64,000 nucleotides of DNA from Undaria pinnatifida (lineage: Eukaryota > Sar > Phaeophyceae > Laminariales > Alariaceae). Made by a program: the position numbers and the translations under genes. Each line of letters starts with the position of its first letter. Positions within the stretch are counted from its first letter, which is position 1. The DNA lies in assembly GCA_012845835.1 (NCBI GenBank), contig JABAKD010000001.1:17409251-17473250 (forward strand). Reading direction: 5' to 3'. The notes below the pieces were generated by a model. That model made no database searches. It was not told the origin of the DNA and saw nothing but the letters and a program-made list of their open reading frames with translations. Below, piece by piece: positions 44,570-56,500 of this stretch.

Positions 44570-47500
44570 AAGAAGAAGAAGAAGAAGAAGAAGAAGAAGA
44601 AGAAGAAGAAGAAGAAGAAGAAGAAGAAGAAGAAGAAGAAGAAGAAGAAGAAGAAGAAGAAGAAGAAGAAGAAGAAGAAGAAGAAGAAGAAGAAGAAGAA
44701 GAAGAAGAAGAAGAAGAAGAAGAAGAAGAAGAAGAAGAAGAAGAAGAAGAAGAAGAAGAAGAAGAAGAAGAAGAAGAAGAAGAAGAAGAAGAAGAAGAAG
44801 AAGAAGAAGAAGAAGAAGAAGAAGAAGAAGAGAAGAAGAAGAAGAAGAAGAAGAGAAGAAGAAGAAGAAGAAGAAGAAGAAGAAGAAGAAGAAGAAGAAG
44901 AAGAAGAAGAAGAAGAAGAAGAAGAAGAAGAAGAAGAAGAAGAAGAAGAAGAAGAAGAAGAAGAAGAAGAAGAAGAAGAAGAAGAAGAAGAAGAAGAAGA
45001 AGAAGAAGAAGAAGAAGAAGAAGAAGAAGAAGAAGAAGAAGAAGAAGAAGAAGAAGAAGAAGAAGAAGAAGAAGAAGAAGAAGAGAAGAAGAAGAAGAAG
45101 AAGAAGAAGAAGAAGAAGAAGAAGAAGAAGAAGAAGAAGAAGAAGAAGAAGAAGAAGAAGAAGAAGAAGAAGAAGAAGAAGAAGAAGAAGAAGAAGAAGA
45201 AGAAGAAGAAGAAGAAGAAGAAGAAGAAGAAGAAGAAGAAGAAGAGAAGAAGAAGAAGAAGAAGAAGAAGAAGAAGAAGAAGAAGAAGAAGAAGAAGAAG
45301 AAGAAGAAGAAGAAGAAGAAGAAGAAGAAGAAGAAGAAGAAGAAGAAGAAGAAGAAGAAGAAGAAGAAGAAGAAGAAGAAGAACGAGACTATAAATAAAC
45401 TAAACTATTAATAGGATAAGGGTCCCGTCGTACGAATGCTGCGATTATCTCCGCCGTCGGATCGTGTGTTCTGCTTTTGTATATTATGCAAAAACAAAAA
45501 TAAAACAGGGGCGAAGTTAAGCATAAAAATCCCGCTGTCTCTCCCGTCGGATGGTGTTCCTTCACAATAATAAGAACAAGGGGAAGGCTTAAATAACCTT
45601 AGCAACAACAAGGGGAAGGCTAAGAGTGCGAATCCTAAACTCTCTCTTCTCTCCCCCGCCGCATCGTGTTCTGCTTAGCATAAAGTTAAGAACAAGAACA
45701 AGAACGTAAACAATAACAAGAATCGCTTGTCGGATGGGGTATTTTTACGACAAAAAATATGCACAAGGTCAAGATACGGCCTCGAAAGGCCTGTAATTAT
45801 CGGAATTGAGATAATTTGGCCGGGTTTCGTATGATAAGGTTGGCATTTTCTATCCGGGATAGTCAGGAAATAGAACGGAGGCGCGTGCCTGCGTTCTCAG
45901 AAGTAATCTGGGGCTCTGGTGGAATCTAATAAAGCTACGTCTCTCTCAAGGCTAAGAAAGTGAGTACTCTCCGAGAACCTGCTCAATTGGCAGACCTGCA
46001 TGGGACACGCTGTGTCCCCGCCCAATACCCTTATTTGTACACACTAGTAGAGGCACGCACAAGAATCCTCTCGTCTCTCTTGTCGGATGGCGTTATGTTC
46101 AGAACAAAAAACAAGAACGAAAACAACATCAACCCCATAATTGGGGGTTAACGCCTTTACAGCTGGAAACACGTTTACTAGGAATTAGTATAGGGAGAGG
46201 GGTTTTGAGAGTCTAAAGGGGTTAAGAGGGAAAACATTGATTGAAACGAATCGACGATTCCAGAGTCGGTGACACGAAGCAGCCCTGGACGCCGGGTAGA
46301 GGGTATGTTTACTATTAATGGTGTGTTCACTAGTGCGTTCATTAGTGTCTCCACTTCTATGATAGTGTGTTGAACGCGCAACTGTAGGAACTATGCGACG
46401 TTTAAACGCACCGCATTCATTCTCATGCTATTGATACATGGTACTGCTGCAGGTTTTCCAAGACGATCGATAACAATATAGACCGTAATACGCGCGATCT
46501 GAGTATCACACACAGCTTGCAAAGATGAGATTCGACTAAATATTCGACCTCACAGCTGGAGTGTATTTCTTATCCTTATAATATAGAGAATATCTTGTGT
46601 CCGGTCGATAACAAACGGCCTCAATAAAAGGGTCACGTACGTAACAAGAAGGCTGTCTCTCCCGTCGCATCATGCTCCACTGTTTAGTCTACACAATGAC
46701 AAAAGATATCTGGCAAGAAGGGCAAGTGGAAGGTTGATGACATAACCCCCATGGCTCTTCCGTCGTACACGAAGCAAGAAAACAAACAAAACGAAATGAC
46801 GGAACTAAATCACGAAACGAAACAAAATCTACAATGAATTTACAGTCTCGAATGCAATGGAACGGACCTGAGCAAATGACACGACACCGTTGATGGGAAC
46901 AATATCAACTATTAAATAAACAATCGCAAAAAATCAGGGACCGAAACGAAACAACGGAATTAAGAATAACAAAATCATGGAACGGACAAAAAGCAACTCC
47001 ATTATTTCTTGCCTGGGCAGCAGCGAGGACCGAAGTAACACCCGGGCAAAACGCCTCCGTGACGCGCCACAACAGCTCTACGTTGCCTCGCCCGGCCTCA
47101 GCAAACGCGGACCCCGCGCCTCCGCCCCCCCCTCCCGCCCCCCCGGCTCCACCGCGGCCATCCCGAGAGCCGTCGTGTACCTTGTTGAGAGACAAAAAAG
47201 CAGGGGAGGGGAACGTAAAAATATGATGAGACCAAAGGCACAACGGTAGTATACTTGGTACAGCCAACGTTGCAAAAAAAAATGTCCCATACTGTTTCCA
47301 AGTGTATTGTCATAAAAAAGTTAGGGCTAAACTCTCCCATACTATTTCCAAGTGTATTGTGATAGAAAAAATTATGGGTTCAATGTCCCATACAGTACAG
47401 ATCCACCAATGAGGCGGTCTCTGAGTAAGGCGGTATCCCGATATAAGGCGGTATCCCGATTAAAGGCGGTATCCTGATGTAAGGCGGTATCCCGATAGAA

Positions 47501-50500
47501 TGCGGTCAAAATCGCTAGGGGTTCCCCAATAAGGCGGTATCCCTATATAAGGACGGTATCCCGATATAAGGCGGTATCCCTATATAAGGCGGTATCCTGA
47601 TGTAAGGCGGTATCCCGATAGAAAGCGGTCAAAATCGCTAGGGGTTCCCCAATAAGGCGGTATCCCTATATAAGGACGGTATCCCGATATAAGGCGGTAT
47701 CCCGATATAAGGCGGTATCCCGATTCAAGGCGGTATCCCGATATAAGGCGGTATCCCGATATAAGGCGGTATCCGATATAAGACGGTATCCCTCTATAAG
47801 GCGGTAGTATTGTGTAAGGCGGTCAAAATCGCTTGGCGCCACTGGGGAATCGCACTCTTAACCTGCAATGAATGAGGCGGCTAACCTCTATAAGGCGGTC
47901 ACATTGCTCTCGCACACACCACCTTACTGGCGGACCGCTACCGTACTATCTTAATACTAAGTAGAGCTGTGAGTCGGCACGACTTAAGTCGCCGACTAGT
48001 TACCAGTCGGACTAATAGTCGTTTCCCGGAGGTGCCGACTATCCGACTTATTGGGTTTCCATACTCATAGGAAGGATTGTTAATGCGGAGTGCGTTTTTT
48101 TCTGTTATTGGCGGGGACCCCTACAGCCAGGAGGGGCGGGGGGCTGATTGGGCTCACTTCGCTCTCCTGACTTAAGTCAGCAAGTCGGCTGACCATCAGC
48201 TGGTTCTGCCAGCCGACTTGCCGACTAAAGTCACTTGGTTGGCTAACGGCACCTCCCGATTGCTTTTTAGTCGCCAAGTCCTGACGACTCACAGCTCCAC
48301 GTGAAGGGGTAGTCGAACATGCCTAATTCTTCAAGAACCTGCCCCTACTTTTCGGTTGTACTGTATGGATTACACTAATGGGCTCTCGGTAGCATCGATA
48401 TGTGACAGCCAAGTACACCGGCACTATTCAGGGCACCGGCACTAGAGCGCATAGGGTTACAATCGTACAGAGTTCTAGTCGCGCCAGAGCGATTCTAGTG
48501 CTGTAAGTCAGCAGGATTTCACGACCAAAACCCAATCGGCAGGTGCCAGTAGCCAACTAACTGACTTTAGTCGGCAAGTCGGCTGGCGAAACCAGCTGAC
48601 GGTCAGCCGACTTGCCGACTTAAGTTAGGAGAGCAAAGCGAGCCAAATTAGTCCCACCCCCGACGGAGGGGACTCCGCCAAATACAATAAAAACGCACTC
48701 CGCATCAACAATCCTTCTACGAGTATGGAAACCCAATAACTCGGACAGTCGGCACCTCCGCGAAACGACTAACTATTAGTCCAGCTTGTAACTACTAATA
48801 GTCGGTGACTTAAGTCTTGCCGACTCACAGTTCTAGTTACAATCGTACACAGTTCTAGTCGTGCCAGAGCGATTCTACCCGCACTACAGAGATCAGAGGC
48901 ACCATTCGTTCAGCCCGCACTATAGGGGTCCCCGCCAATTGTACGTAAACATCCGCTATTGATAAGACATCCTTGGCAACTACGCATGTACAGTCGACCC
49001 CGCTTTAAGGAAACTTATCGTTTTGCTTCGAAAAAATGTTTTTTTAACGCGGGGAAGTTTCCTTAAATTTCAGGGGATCAGAACGCACCATCCTCGGGGT
49101 CAATGGTGGTGGTACATACGTCAAAAGGTGCGCCCTGGGCAGGGCATTGTTGGAATAAAAAAAGAGGCTGGGACTCGGCGAGAAAGTATTTGTTTATTGC
49201 TGAACACCACCGCACAGCACGGAAAATACCTGATGGACACTTCAAATTCACCTGGTGACTCTTGTTTACCCCTGGGGGAGCGCACGCAGGAACTCTCCTG
49301 CGTTATTCTATACCGGAGCGCCATTCAGACACCAGCACACAATACGGCGTATGGCCGACAAACCGCGAACACTCAACGCTACGACTTCCTCCACATATCG
49401 CGAAGAGTTGCCTGCAGCTCCCCCCCCTCCTTGGACCTGCGCTTGACTTGAGTTTCATGCGTGAACGAATGCACCGTTTTCGAAAGGAGGTGCTGTGGAT
49501 AGCCGAGACGAGGTTCGTGATCGTGCACGTGGGTTCCCCGCACCGTTTTAACCCAGGTGCAGAGGACGCACCGGTAGGTGAAACGGATCTTTGCATACCG
49601 CAGACATCAGGTGAAGCAGCAGACTACTCTCTGCTGGCGAAGAGGGTACGCTGAGACGTGCTTTAAGGGGGGCCCGCGGACTAGAATCTGGACCCTCCCC
49701 ATATATATTACATTCTGCGGGGTATTGTGTTTCGGCGATATTGTTTCCTTTACCCGGGGAGTTTCCTTAATTTTGGTTTCCTTAAAGCGGGGTCGACTGC
49801 ATATCGAGTTTCTATCATTTACGGTTAATCACTGACTTGAAAAAACGCGCGCCCACCCACCCAACACCTGCAAATCCACCCTTCTCTCTCACCTTGAACG
49901 ACATGTTAGCCGCCTTCCGTGTGAACGCCGCCAAAATCGATGTGTACAAGCTGTAGTTCTCCAAAACCCAGACAGCCCAAGGATCACACGCGAAACTTCC
50001 GCCCCTCCCCTTCCCCCCGCCCGCACCACCGCCTCCACCACCAACTCTACCAACGGGGGTGTTGGGGGTGCGTCCCCTTCGCGTCGATGACGGGGATCGT
50101 CGGCCTGGTCGCGGGGATCCTCGACCCATCCCGCCTCCGGCATGAGAGTCGTTGGCGTTGGGAGGCACCGGCTCTATCCGCTGCGTGGAGGGGGGGATGG
50201 GAGGGAGGGAGCGAGGGAGGGGGTTGGTGGTGGTGTTGGTGTTGCTGTACTGCTTGTTGGTGTTACTGTTGCCGTTGCTGTTGCTGCCGCTGTAGTTCTC
50301 GTTGCTGTTGCTGTCGTCGCCGTTGTTCATTTTCCGGGGGTTAGTTATTCGTCAGAAGCAACAAACATACACCTGGCATCTGGTATGTGATTCGTACACG
50401 TACGCGTACACTAGAAGTCCCTCCGTAGTGCCGGCTTCCTGCTTTAGTGTCCGTGAAATTGTTTGGTACACAGGAACGACGAGTAGTGCCAGTACGCGGA

Positions 50501-53500
50501 TTAGTGCCAATTGCAGCGATAGTGCTGGTGTTCCCCTCTATAGTGCACATGCCGGCACGATATTGGGACCACTACAGCAGTGTGTGCATCCTTTCTTCTT
50601 AGAGAAATCCCGACCCACTAGGTTGCTTTTCATTCCGGCACTGAAGTGGCTAGCGTGATGCCGTGTTTTCTTCTCGCCGATTGCCCTTGGTACAGCACCA
50701 CCAGACCCCCCCCCCCCCCCCCCCCCCCCCCATCCTTCACGTGACTCGCCAAACACCTCACGGCGCTTCGCGCTTGGTGCACGCGATGTCTGCCTCGTTG
50801 GTGCAAACCCGACGTGCTCCGTCCCGGCATCGTTGGGACACGCGGGTCCATGGTCATACGACTACGGCAATGCATGAAATGCGTACACCCCTCCCCCACC
50901 CCCACCCCGAACACGCCACCACTCACCACCAAATACTTCGCAGCGGTCACCACTCTCGATATCCACGACTCCACGCCACCGCCACCAGATGTCCCACGCG
51001 ACGCGGCAGCATCTCCTCCTTCTCCGCCGAGACGGCTGCTGCGCGCTGAGGTCGCGCCTGGGTGCTTGCTCGTAGAGGGGCGTGGGGAGCCACCTGAAAA
51101 AAAACAGGCGCGTAAGAGAGAAAAGCGGCAGTAAGGATCTCTTCAGCAGACACTATGGCAAGCCGTACGGTCTACGTTGTGCATTGTGTTCATAACTCCT
51201 CCAACTAACAGCCCCCCTCGACCCCCTCCACCTCCCTTATTCCCTCGCTTTCCCCTTCCCCCGTCGCCATCCACACCCAACCCCAAACCGTAGAGCTGTG
51301 AGTTGGCACGATTCAAGTCACCAAGTTCGTCGGGCCAATAGTTGGTTGTTTCCCGGAGGTGCCAACTATCCGATTTATTGGGTTTATATACTCGTGGGGA
51401 GGCATGTTCAACGCGGAGTGCGTTTTTCAAAATTTTGGCGGGGCCCGCTCGGCCGGGGGGCACTGACTTGGCCCGCTCTGCTTCGCTCTCTTGAGCTAAG
51501 TCGGCAAAGTCGGCTGACCATCAGCTGGTTTCGCCAGACGACTTTTAGTTTAAAGTACCTTCCTTGGCTAACGGAACCTACCGATTAGTTTTTTGGTCGT
51601 GAAATCTTGTCGACTCACAGCTTTACCAAACCTACCTCTCGCGATGGCGGGAGCAGCCCACGGGCGCATCCAGAGCAACCACAGCTCCACCGCCAAGGAG
51701 AACGCTGCCGAGCTGGTGTGCATCGTGCTCTCCGACGAAAACGCCACCCGAAGAAACCCGAACACGTGCGGCCGCAGCAGCTCCAGCGCGGGGGTCAACA
51801 CCGATCCCCTCCCCCCCCTCCCCATCCCGCCTCCCGTACCAGCTGACGACGCCGGTATCGACATCGACAATGGCGAGGACAAACCCGATCCAGCCCCGCC
51901 TCGTCCAAAACCACCTCTACCAAACCCACCACCACCGCCAACTCCCACCCCCCCCGCCTCCCCCATCCCCGTCCCCCCAGTAGGTTGCTGGAGGAGGCGT
52001 TGCCGGCAACCTTCCACTAACAGGGGGTCCGCGAGAAGATGCGCAGACAGCACCAGGAGACCGTGGAGGGAGACGTCCGTAGGGGCGGTGAAGTCGCTCC
52101 AGAGAAGCGCGGCGGTAGGGTCGTAGTCCGCGGTAGTACGGAGCAAAGCAGGCGCTGGGTTGTTAGCGCCCGATGCCACAATGCCACAACCACTACCGCC
52201 ACCGACGCTGTTGCCCCAGCCGCGAACAGGCTGGGGCTCGGGCGCGCGGTAGCTCTGCAGCTGGAACCCCGTCGAGTTTTCATCCTGGCGGGAGGGAGGG
52301 AGGGAGAGAGGAAAAGAGGGAGGGAGGAAAGGAGGCGTTTTTTCGGAGTGTCTCGACGGTCATCAACAAATTTATACCTATGAAATGATCATATTTTACA
52401 GCGGACGTTTGTACGTTTGTTTTGTTTCGTTTTTTTTTCCCGTTTTTCTTGTTCTATTTATAGCGGTGGAGGCTATGAGCGGGCTGGCTGGAGCACGGGT
52501 GCACGGTAGCTCAGCAGCTACAGAGCGGCGCCGCGTGTCCTTCCTGAGTAGACTTGAAAGGAAGGATGGCGGCGTTGTGTAGCAAGTTGTGTTCTAGCCG
52601 TCAATTTTCCATATATGCATTCGATAGTTCTTGTTCCTACGGGCAGTCTAATACATTAGCGATCACTCAAATGGTTTGCTCGCTTTCGTTCGTCTTTTCC
52701 TTCGCCGCGGTGGCTTTTGCCTTTTTTCCCAGCCGGTTCTTTCCTACGGGCCGCTTGTCCAAGGCCTTTCGCGGGTCATGACCCGGCCCGCGGGTCGGGT
52801 TTAGGAGGTATTTCAATTGCACGCGGATCGAGTCGGGTCGGGCCAGGAGGTGTTGGAAATCTCACGGATCGAGTGGAGTCGGGTCAAGAGGCTTTCAAAT
52901 GTTACGGATCGGGCAGGTTCACCCTCACACGATCCGGATCCGAATCGTGAAAATTCTTGTTTTTTGCCAAACGTGAATGCTTTCTAGCAGTCGTTTGGTC
53001 CAAGTTGATATATTCCGCGGTGACGAACATTTGAGTCCTTTGATCTCACCCATGCCGCGACGCGTACTACGGTAAAGCTGTTTTTTTCTGGAGTTCCTTA
53101 CTCGAGGCCTCAACTTCTCCCGAAAACTGATTTCGCAAGGGAGAAAAACAAAAGTACCTGAAAAAAATCCTCACAGGCCGAAAAAAAAGTTCTTAACAAA
53201 TGTCACTTCAAGAAAAAAAAGAAGCGCTACTCGAGGAAAAAATGTCATGGGAATAAGCATTCAACAAAAAATTAACGTGTTTCCGACAGTTTTGGGCCAG
53301 TCAGTCCAGTCAGTCGGAGACAAAAAAAAGTCGACAAAAGGTGCATCGATACCCGTATACTAGCACGCGTCCGGTATATATCTACCTCCACGACTGCGGG
53401 CCACCCGCCCCTCCTCACCTCCTTGAGGACGCCGGGTCTCAGCACCGTGTTCCCCTCCAGCCAGAACTCAACCAGCACTCGAAGGAACAGCTCGCCTTGC

Positions 53501-56500
53501 GCGGTCATGCCGCTGCTCATACGGCCGTCGCCGCCATTACCATTGGAGTAGAAGCACCGCCGCATGCATACGCAGGGTTAAGAGGGGTCGATTAGACACA
53601 AAACGAGCCACTCGCGTTACGAAATGTGTTTTACGCTGCGGCATTCCCCGTACACACCCACAACACTAACCATTCCCGCTCCTACCCCCCCGCACCCCCT
53701 TCTCAACAAACAATTGCGAGTTTAATGGGTCAAAACCTATAGCGGGAATGACACCGCGTAAAACAAAAAAAGGCTCAGCGTCGGTCCTTGAGCAGGGTCA
53801 TGTAAGGGTTCTACCGGAAAATGTTACTGTACGTCAGCGAGTTGGAAATACAAAGAAAAAAAATCAGCCACCACCCGCGCAAGTAGCCCGGTAAGTTAAC
53901 ACAACACCGATCAGCGCAGAAGAGCTTATAGCTGTAGTCTACCAAGTAAGTTAGTTGGCGTTTAATCCGCCATCGCAACCACAACTAACGAGATATTTAA
54001 TGTTAATAGTCGTCATGTCCAACCGACACAAGTTTGACTAACAGGCAAAACGGCATGCGTAGCGGGGATATCGGGTGGAAAAACCTCCTCGGCGTAGTCC
54101 TTGAGCAGGGGGGTCATGTACAGGCTGGTTCAAGTAAAAATACAAAAATTCTCTCCACCACGAATACCGCTCGCAATATCGAGTCAAAGAGTGAATATTT
54201 GGTATCATAGTGACGCCCATGACCAGTGGAAGAGGGTGACATGGCCGAAACAAAAATACCGGCCTCGGGCTGTCTCTAGGAGCGCACCTCGTATCGACCA
54301 ATGATAGGCCTTCCATTTATCAATCATATTCAGGCTTTTTCCCAGCGGGGGCGAAAAAAAATCGCGCCGCACTTTGCACGATTCGGTTGGACGTGCTCCA
54401 AGGTATACCTGTAGAACTTTTCGCCAAAAACATCGAAGATCTGACCTGCCTGTGTTCAACATTAACCATAATCTAGCGAAAAAACTGGATCCTACACAAA
54501 ACCAAGCAATTTGAAGGAAATATCGTATCTTACTCATTTTTGCCAGTTTACACACAAAAGTCCAAATCTTCACGCCGTTTTTGAGAGATAAGACACTGAA
54601 ATTTGGCACACGAGTTCTACATGCCCATCCCAAGGCCTGACCCGCCTTTTTTTTTTGGTCGCCGAAAACAATTGAGTTAAGGTTAAGGTGGTCAACATTT
54701 CCCGTAAAAAAATTAACTGACGAAAAATCATGGGAAACAAGAAAACCAAAAACATCGGGTGAGGTCTTCGCAAGGGCACACAGAAGACGTGTGCAAAATT
54801 TCACGGTCTGAATCGAAAGAACGGCGTGGACATCCGCTGGGGACTATGAATTTGTTTTCTTTCAACGTGAACCAGCCTGTTTAAAGCTCCTCAATACTAT
54901 TGTGTGTCAGTTATTCTACTATTAACAGTTGGCTTTAACCCCTCTAGAGCCCCAAAATCCCTCCCTACACAAATTTCAAGTAAATGTGTCAAAAAAAGGG
55001 TTTCCAGTTGCACAGGCGCTAACTCGTTTGGAGCTTCAGAGGGAGAAATTGACGAAGGAAGTTGACGATTACGGCATCGGCCACTGATATTGATACTTAC
55101 TTGGCGATCATGATAAAAATGGCGTCCGAACGACGACAACGCAAAAGGGGCTGGGCAGCACAGGACCGGAGGGAAGCATGATCCTACCCTCACTGCTCGC
55201 GCTCACGCTACTCTTTACACGCGTGAAAATATCGCCACCATCGCTGTTTTGGTCACTACACCGTAATCAAGATATCACCAAGAAACAAGAAGGTTTAACA
55301 CCGCCACCCAACTAAACAAGCAGCCGCCGTTTTGAGGCTCGATGCGCGGCGTTGATACATACACCAAACTAAAAGCCCTAGAGCTGAGTCGTCAGGATTT
55401 CACTACGAAAACCTGCCAGGTAATCGGTAGGCGCCGTTAGCCGACCAACTGACTTCAGTCGGAAAGTCGGCTGGCGAAGCAAGATGATGGCCAGCCGACT
55501 TGCCGACCTAAGTCAGGCCTTCAAAGCGGTCCAAATTATCCCGCCCCGGCCGGGGGGGAAGAGCCCACAATGGAAAAAATGCATCCCTCATTAAACAAGC
55601 CTTGCTACAAGCTTGGAAACCAAATAAGTCGGACAGTCGGCAACTCCGGGAAGCGACTAACTATTAGCCCGACTTGCAACTAGTTGGTGACTAAAGTCGT
55701 GCCGACTCACAGCTGTTGTCGTTTTCCATTACCATGGACGCTCTTAAATCGGGTGCCACACTGTACCTCTTTGGGGATGTTCAGAGGGAAAAAAACTGAC
55801 GATCACAGGACTGGCCACACCGAGCAGGCCGGACGCGTGCTATGATATGAGACACCACTTTTTGGCTGAAGCATTTTGTGAATGACGGGAGGCCCCTTAC
55901 CTCAAAGCCGTCGGAATACTGTCAACAGCGTTTTCCGATTTTTTTCGTTCTGTATGCCTATGGAAAACATTATCTTCGTCTTTTTTTTCGGCTCGCTGCT
56001 CTCCGGCGGCCGAGGGTTTTTTATCACACTTTCGGGTTCGGGGTAAGCAAGGCTGCCATGGGCACATCATGAAGCATGTCTGGATCTCGGATCTCGGCCG
56101 AGCTCCGTGGCGGTGCTCGGCGCATTAAACGTCGCTGAGCTGGCTCTATTTGGCAAGGGATTGCGTTCCGCCTCCCTGAGACGAGCGGGTCACTTGGAAT
56201 ACCCCAAATAGTTTTACAATTTTTTATTAAACTTTTACAATTTTTGTCATTTTTTTGTTTTGTATGTAAAAAAAATGGCCCGCTACCGTCGCACATTTTG
56301 CATTCGACCAGTCTCGAATCGCCTGCTCTGTTTTCATCACACCCTCTCAGCAGTTTGCAGCAGGAGAAGAAGCAGTAGCCGGGGCAGTAGCCGCAGCACA
56401 ACAGCAGCAGCTGGAGCAATATACAGCAGCAGCAGTAGCAGCACACATCTGCCAAGCGCCACATCTCTGGCGGAGGCGAGCAGGGTGCAGACAGGGGTGT

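Larger units (their letters stand above)
45450..46680 (-). repeat. Decayed copies of the acceptor end of exon 44066-43944
   Basis: The real junction reads on the + strand 'tgcctctcccgccggatggt' + 'gttctggtt'. Variants 'tctccgccgtcggatcgtgt', 'ctgtctctcccgtcggatgg' + 'tgttcc', 'ctctcccccgccgcatcgtg' + 'ttctgctt', 'ctctcttgtcggatggcgtt' and 'ctgtctctcccgtcgcatca' lie near 45447, 45534, 45648, 46073 and 46653. Each is followed by 'a.aa.aacaagaac'-type sequence as at the real site. They lie upstream of the exon in gene sense. Confidence 0.75.

Noticed and set aside
44231-45398. Open frames of over 360 codons rich in Lys, Arg and Glu
   Set aside because: They are translations of the GAA/AAT microsatellite; each frame merely rotates through AAG, AGA and GAA and changes residue at single AG slips.
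47405-47830. CRISPR array
   Set aside because: The 18-bp units are contiguous with no unique spacers, and the region is in an intron of a eukaryotic gene.
49023-49654. Frames inside the 809-bp element as a transposase
   Set aside because: They show no DDE-type spacing or helix-turn-helix motif and overlap each other in different frames.
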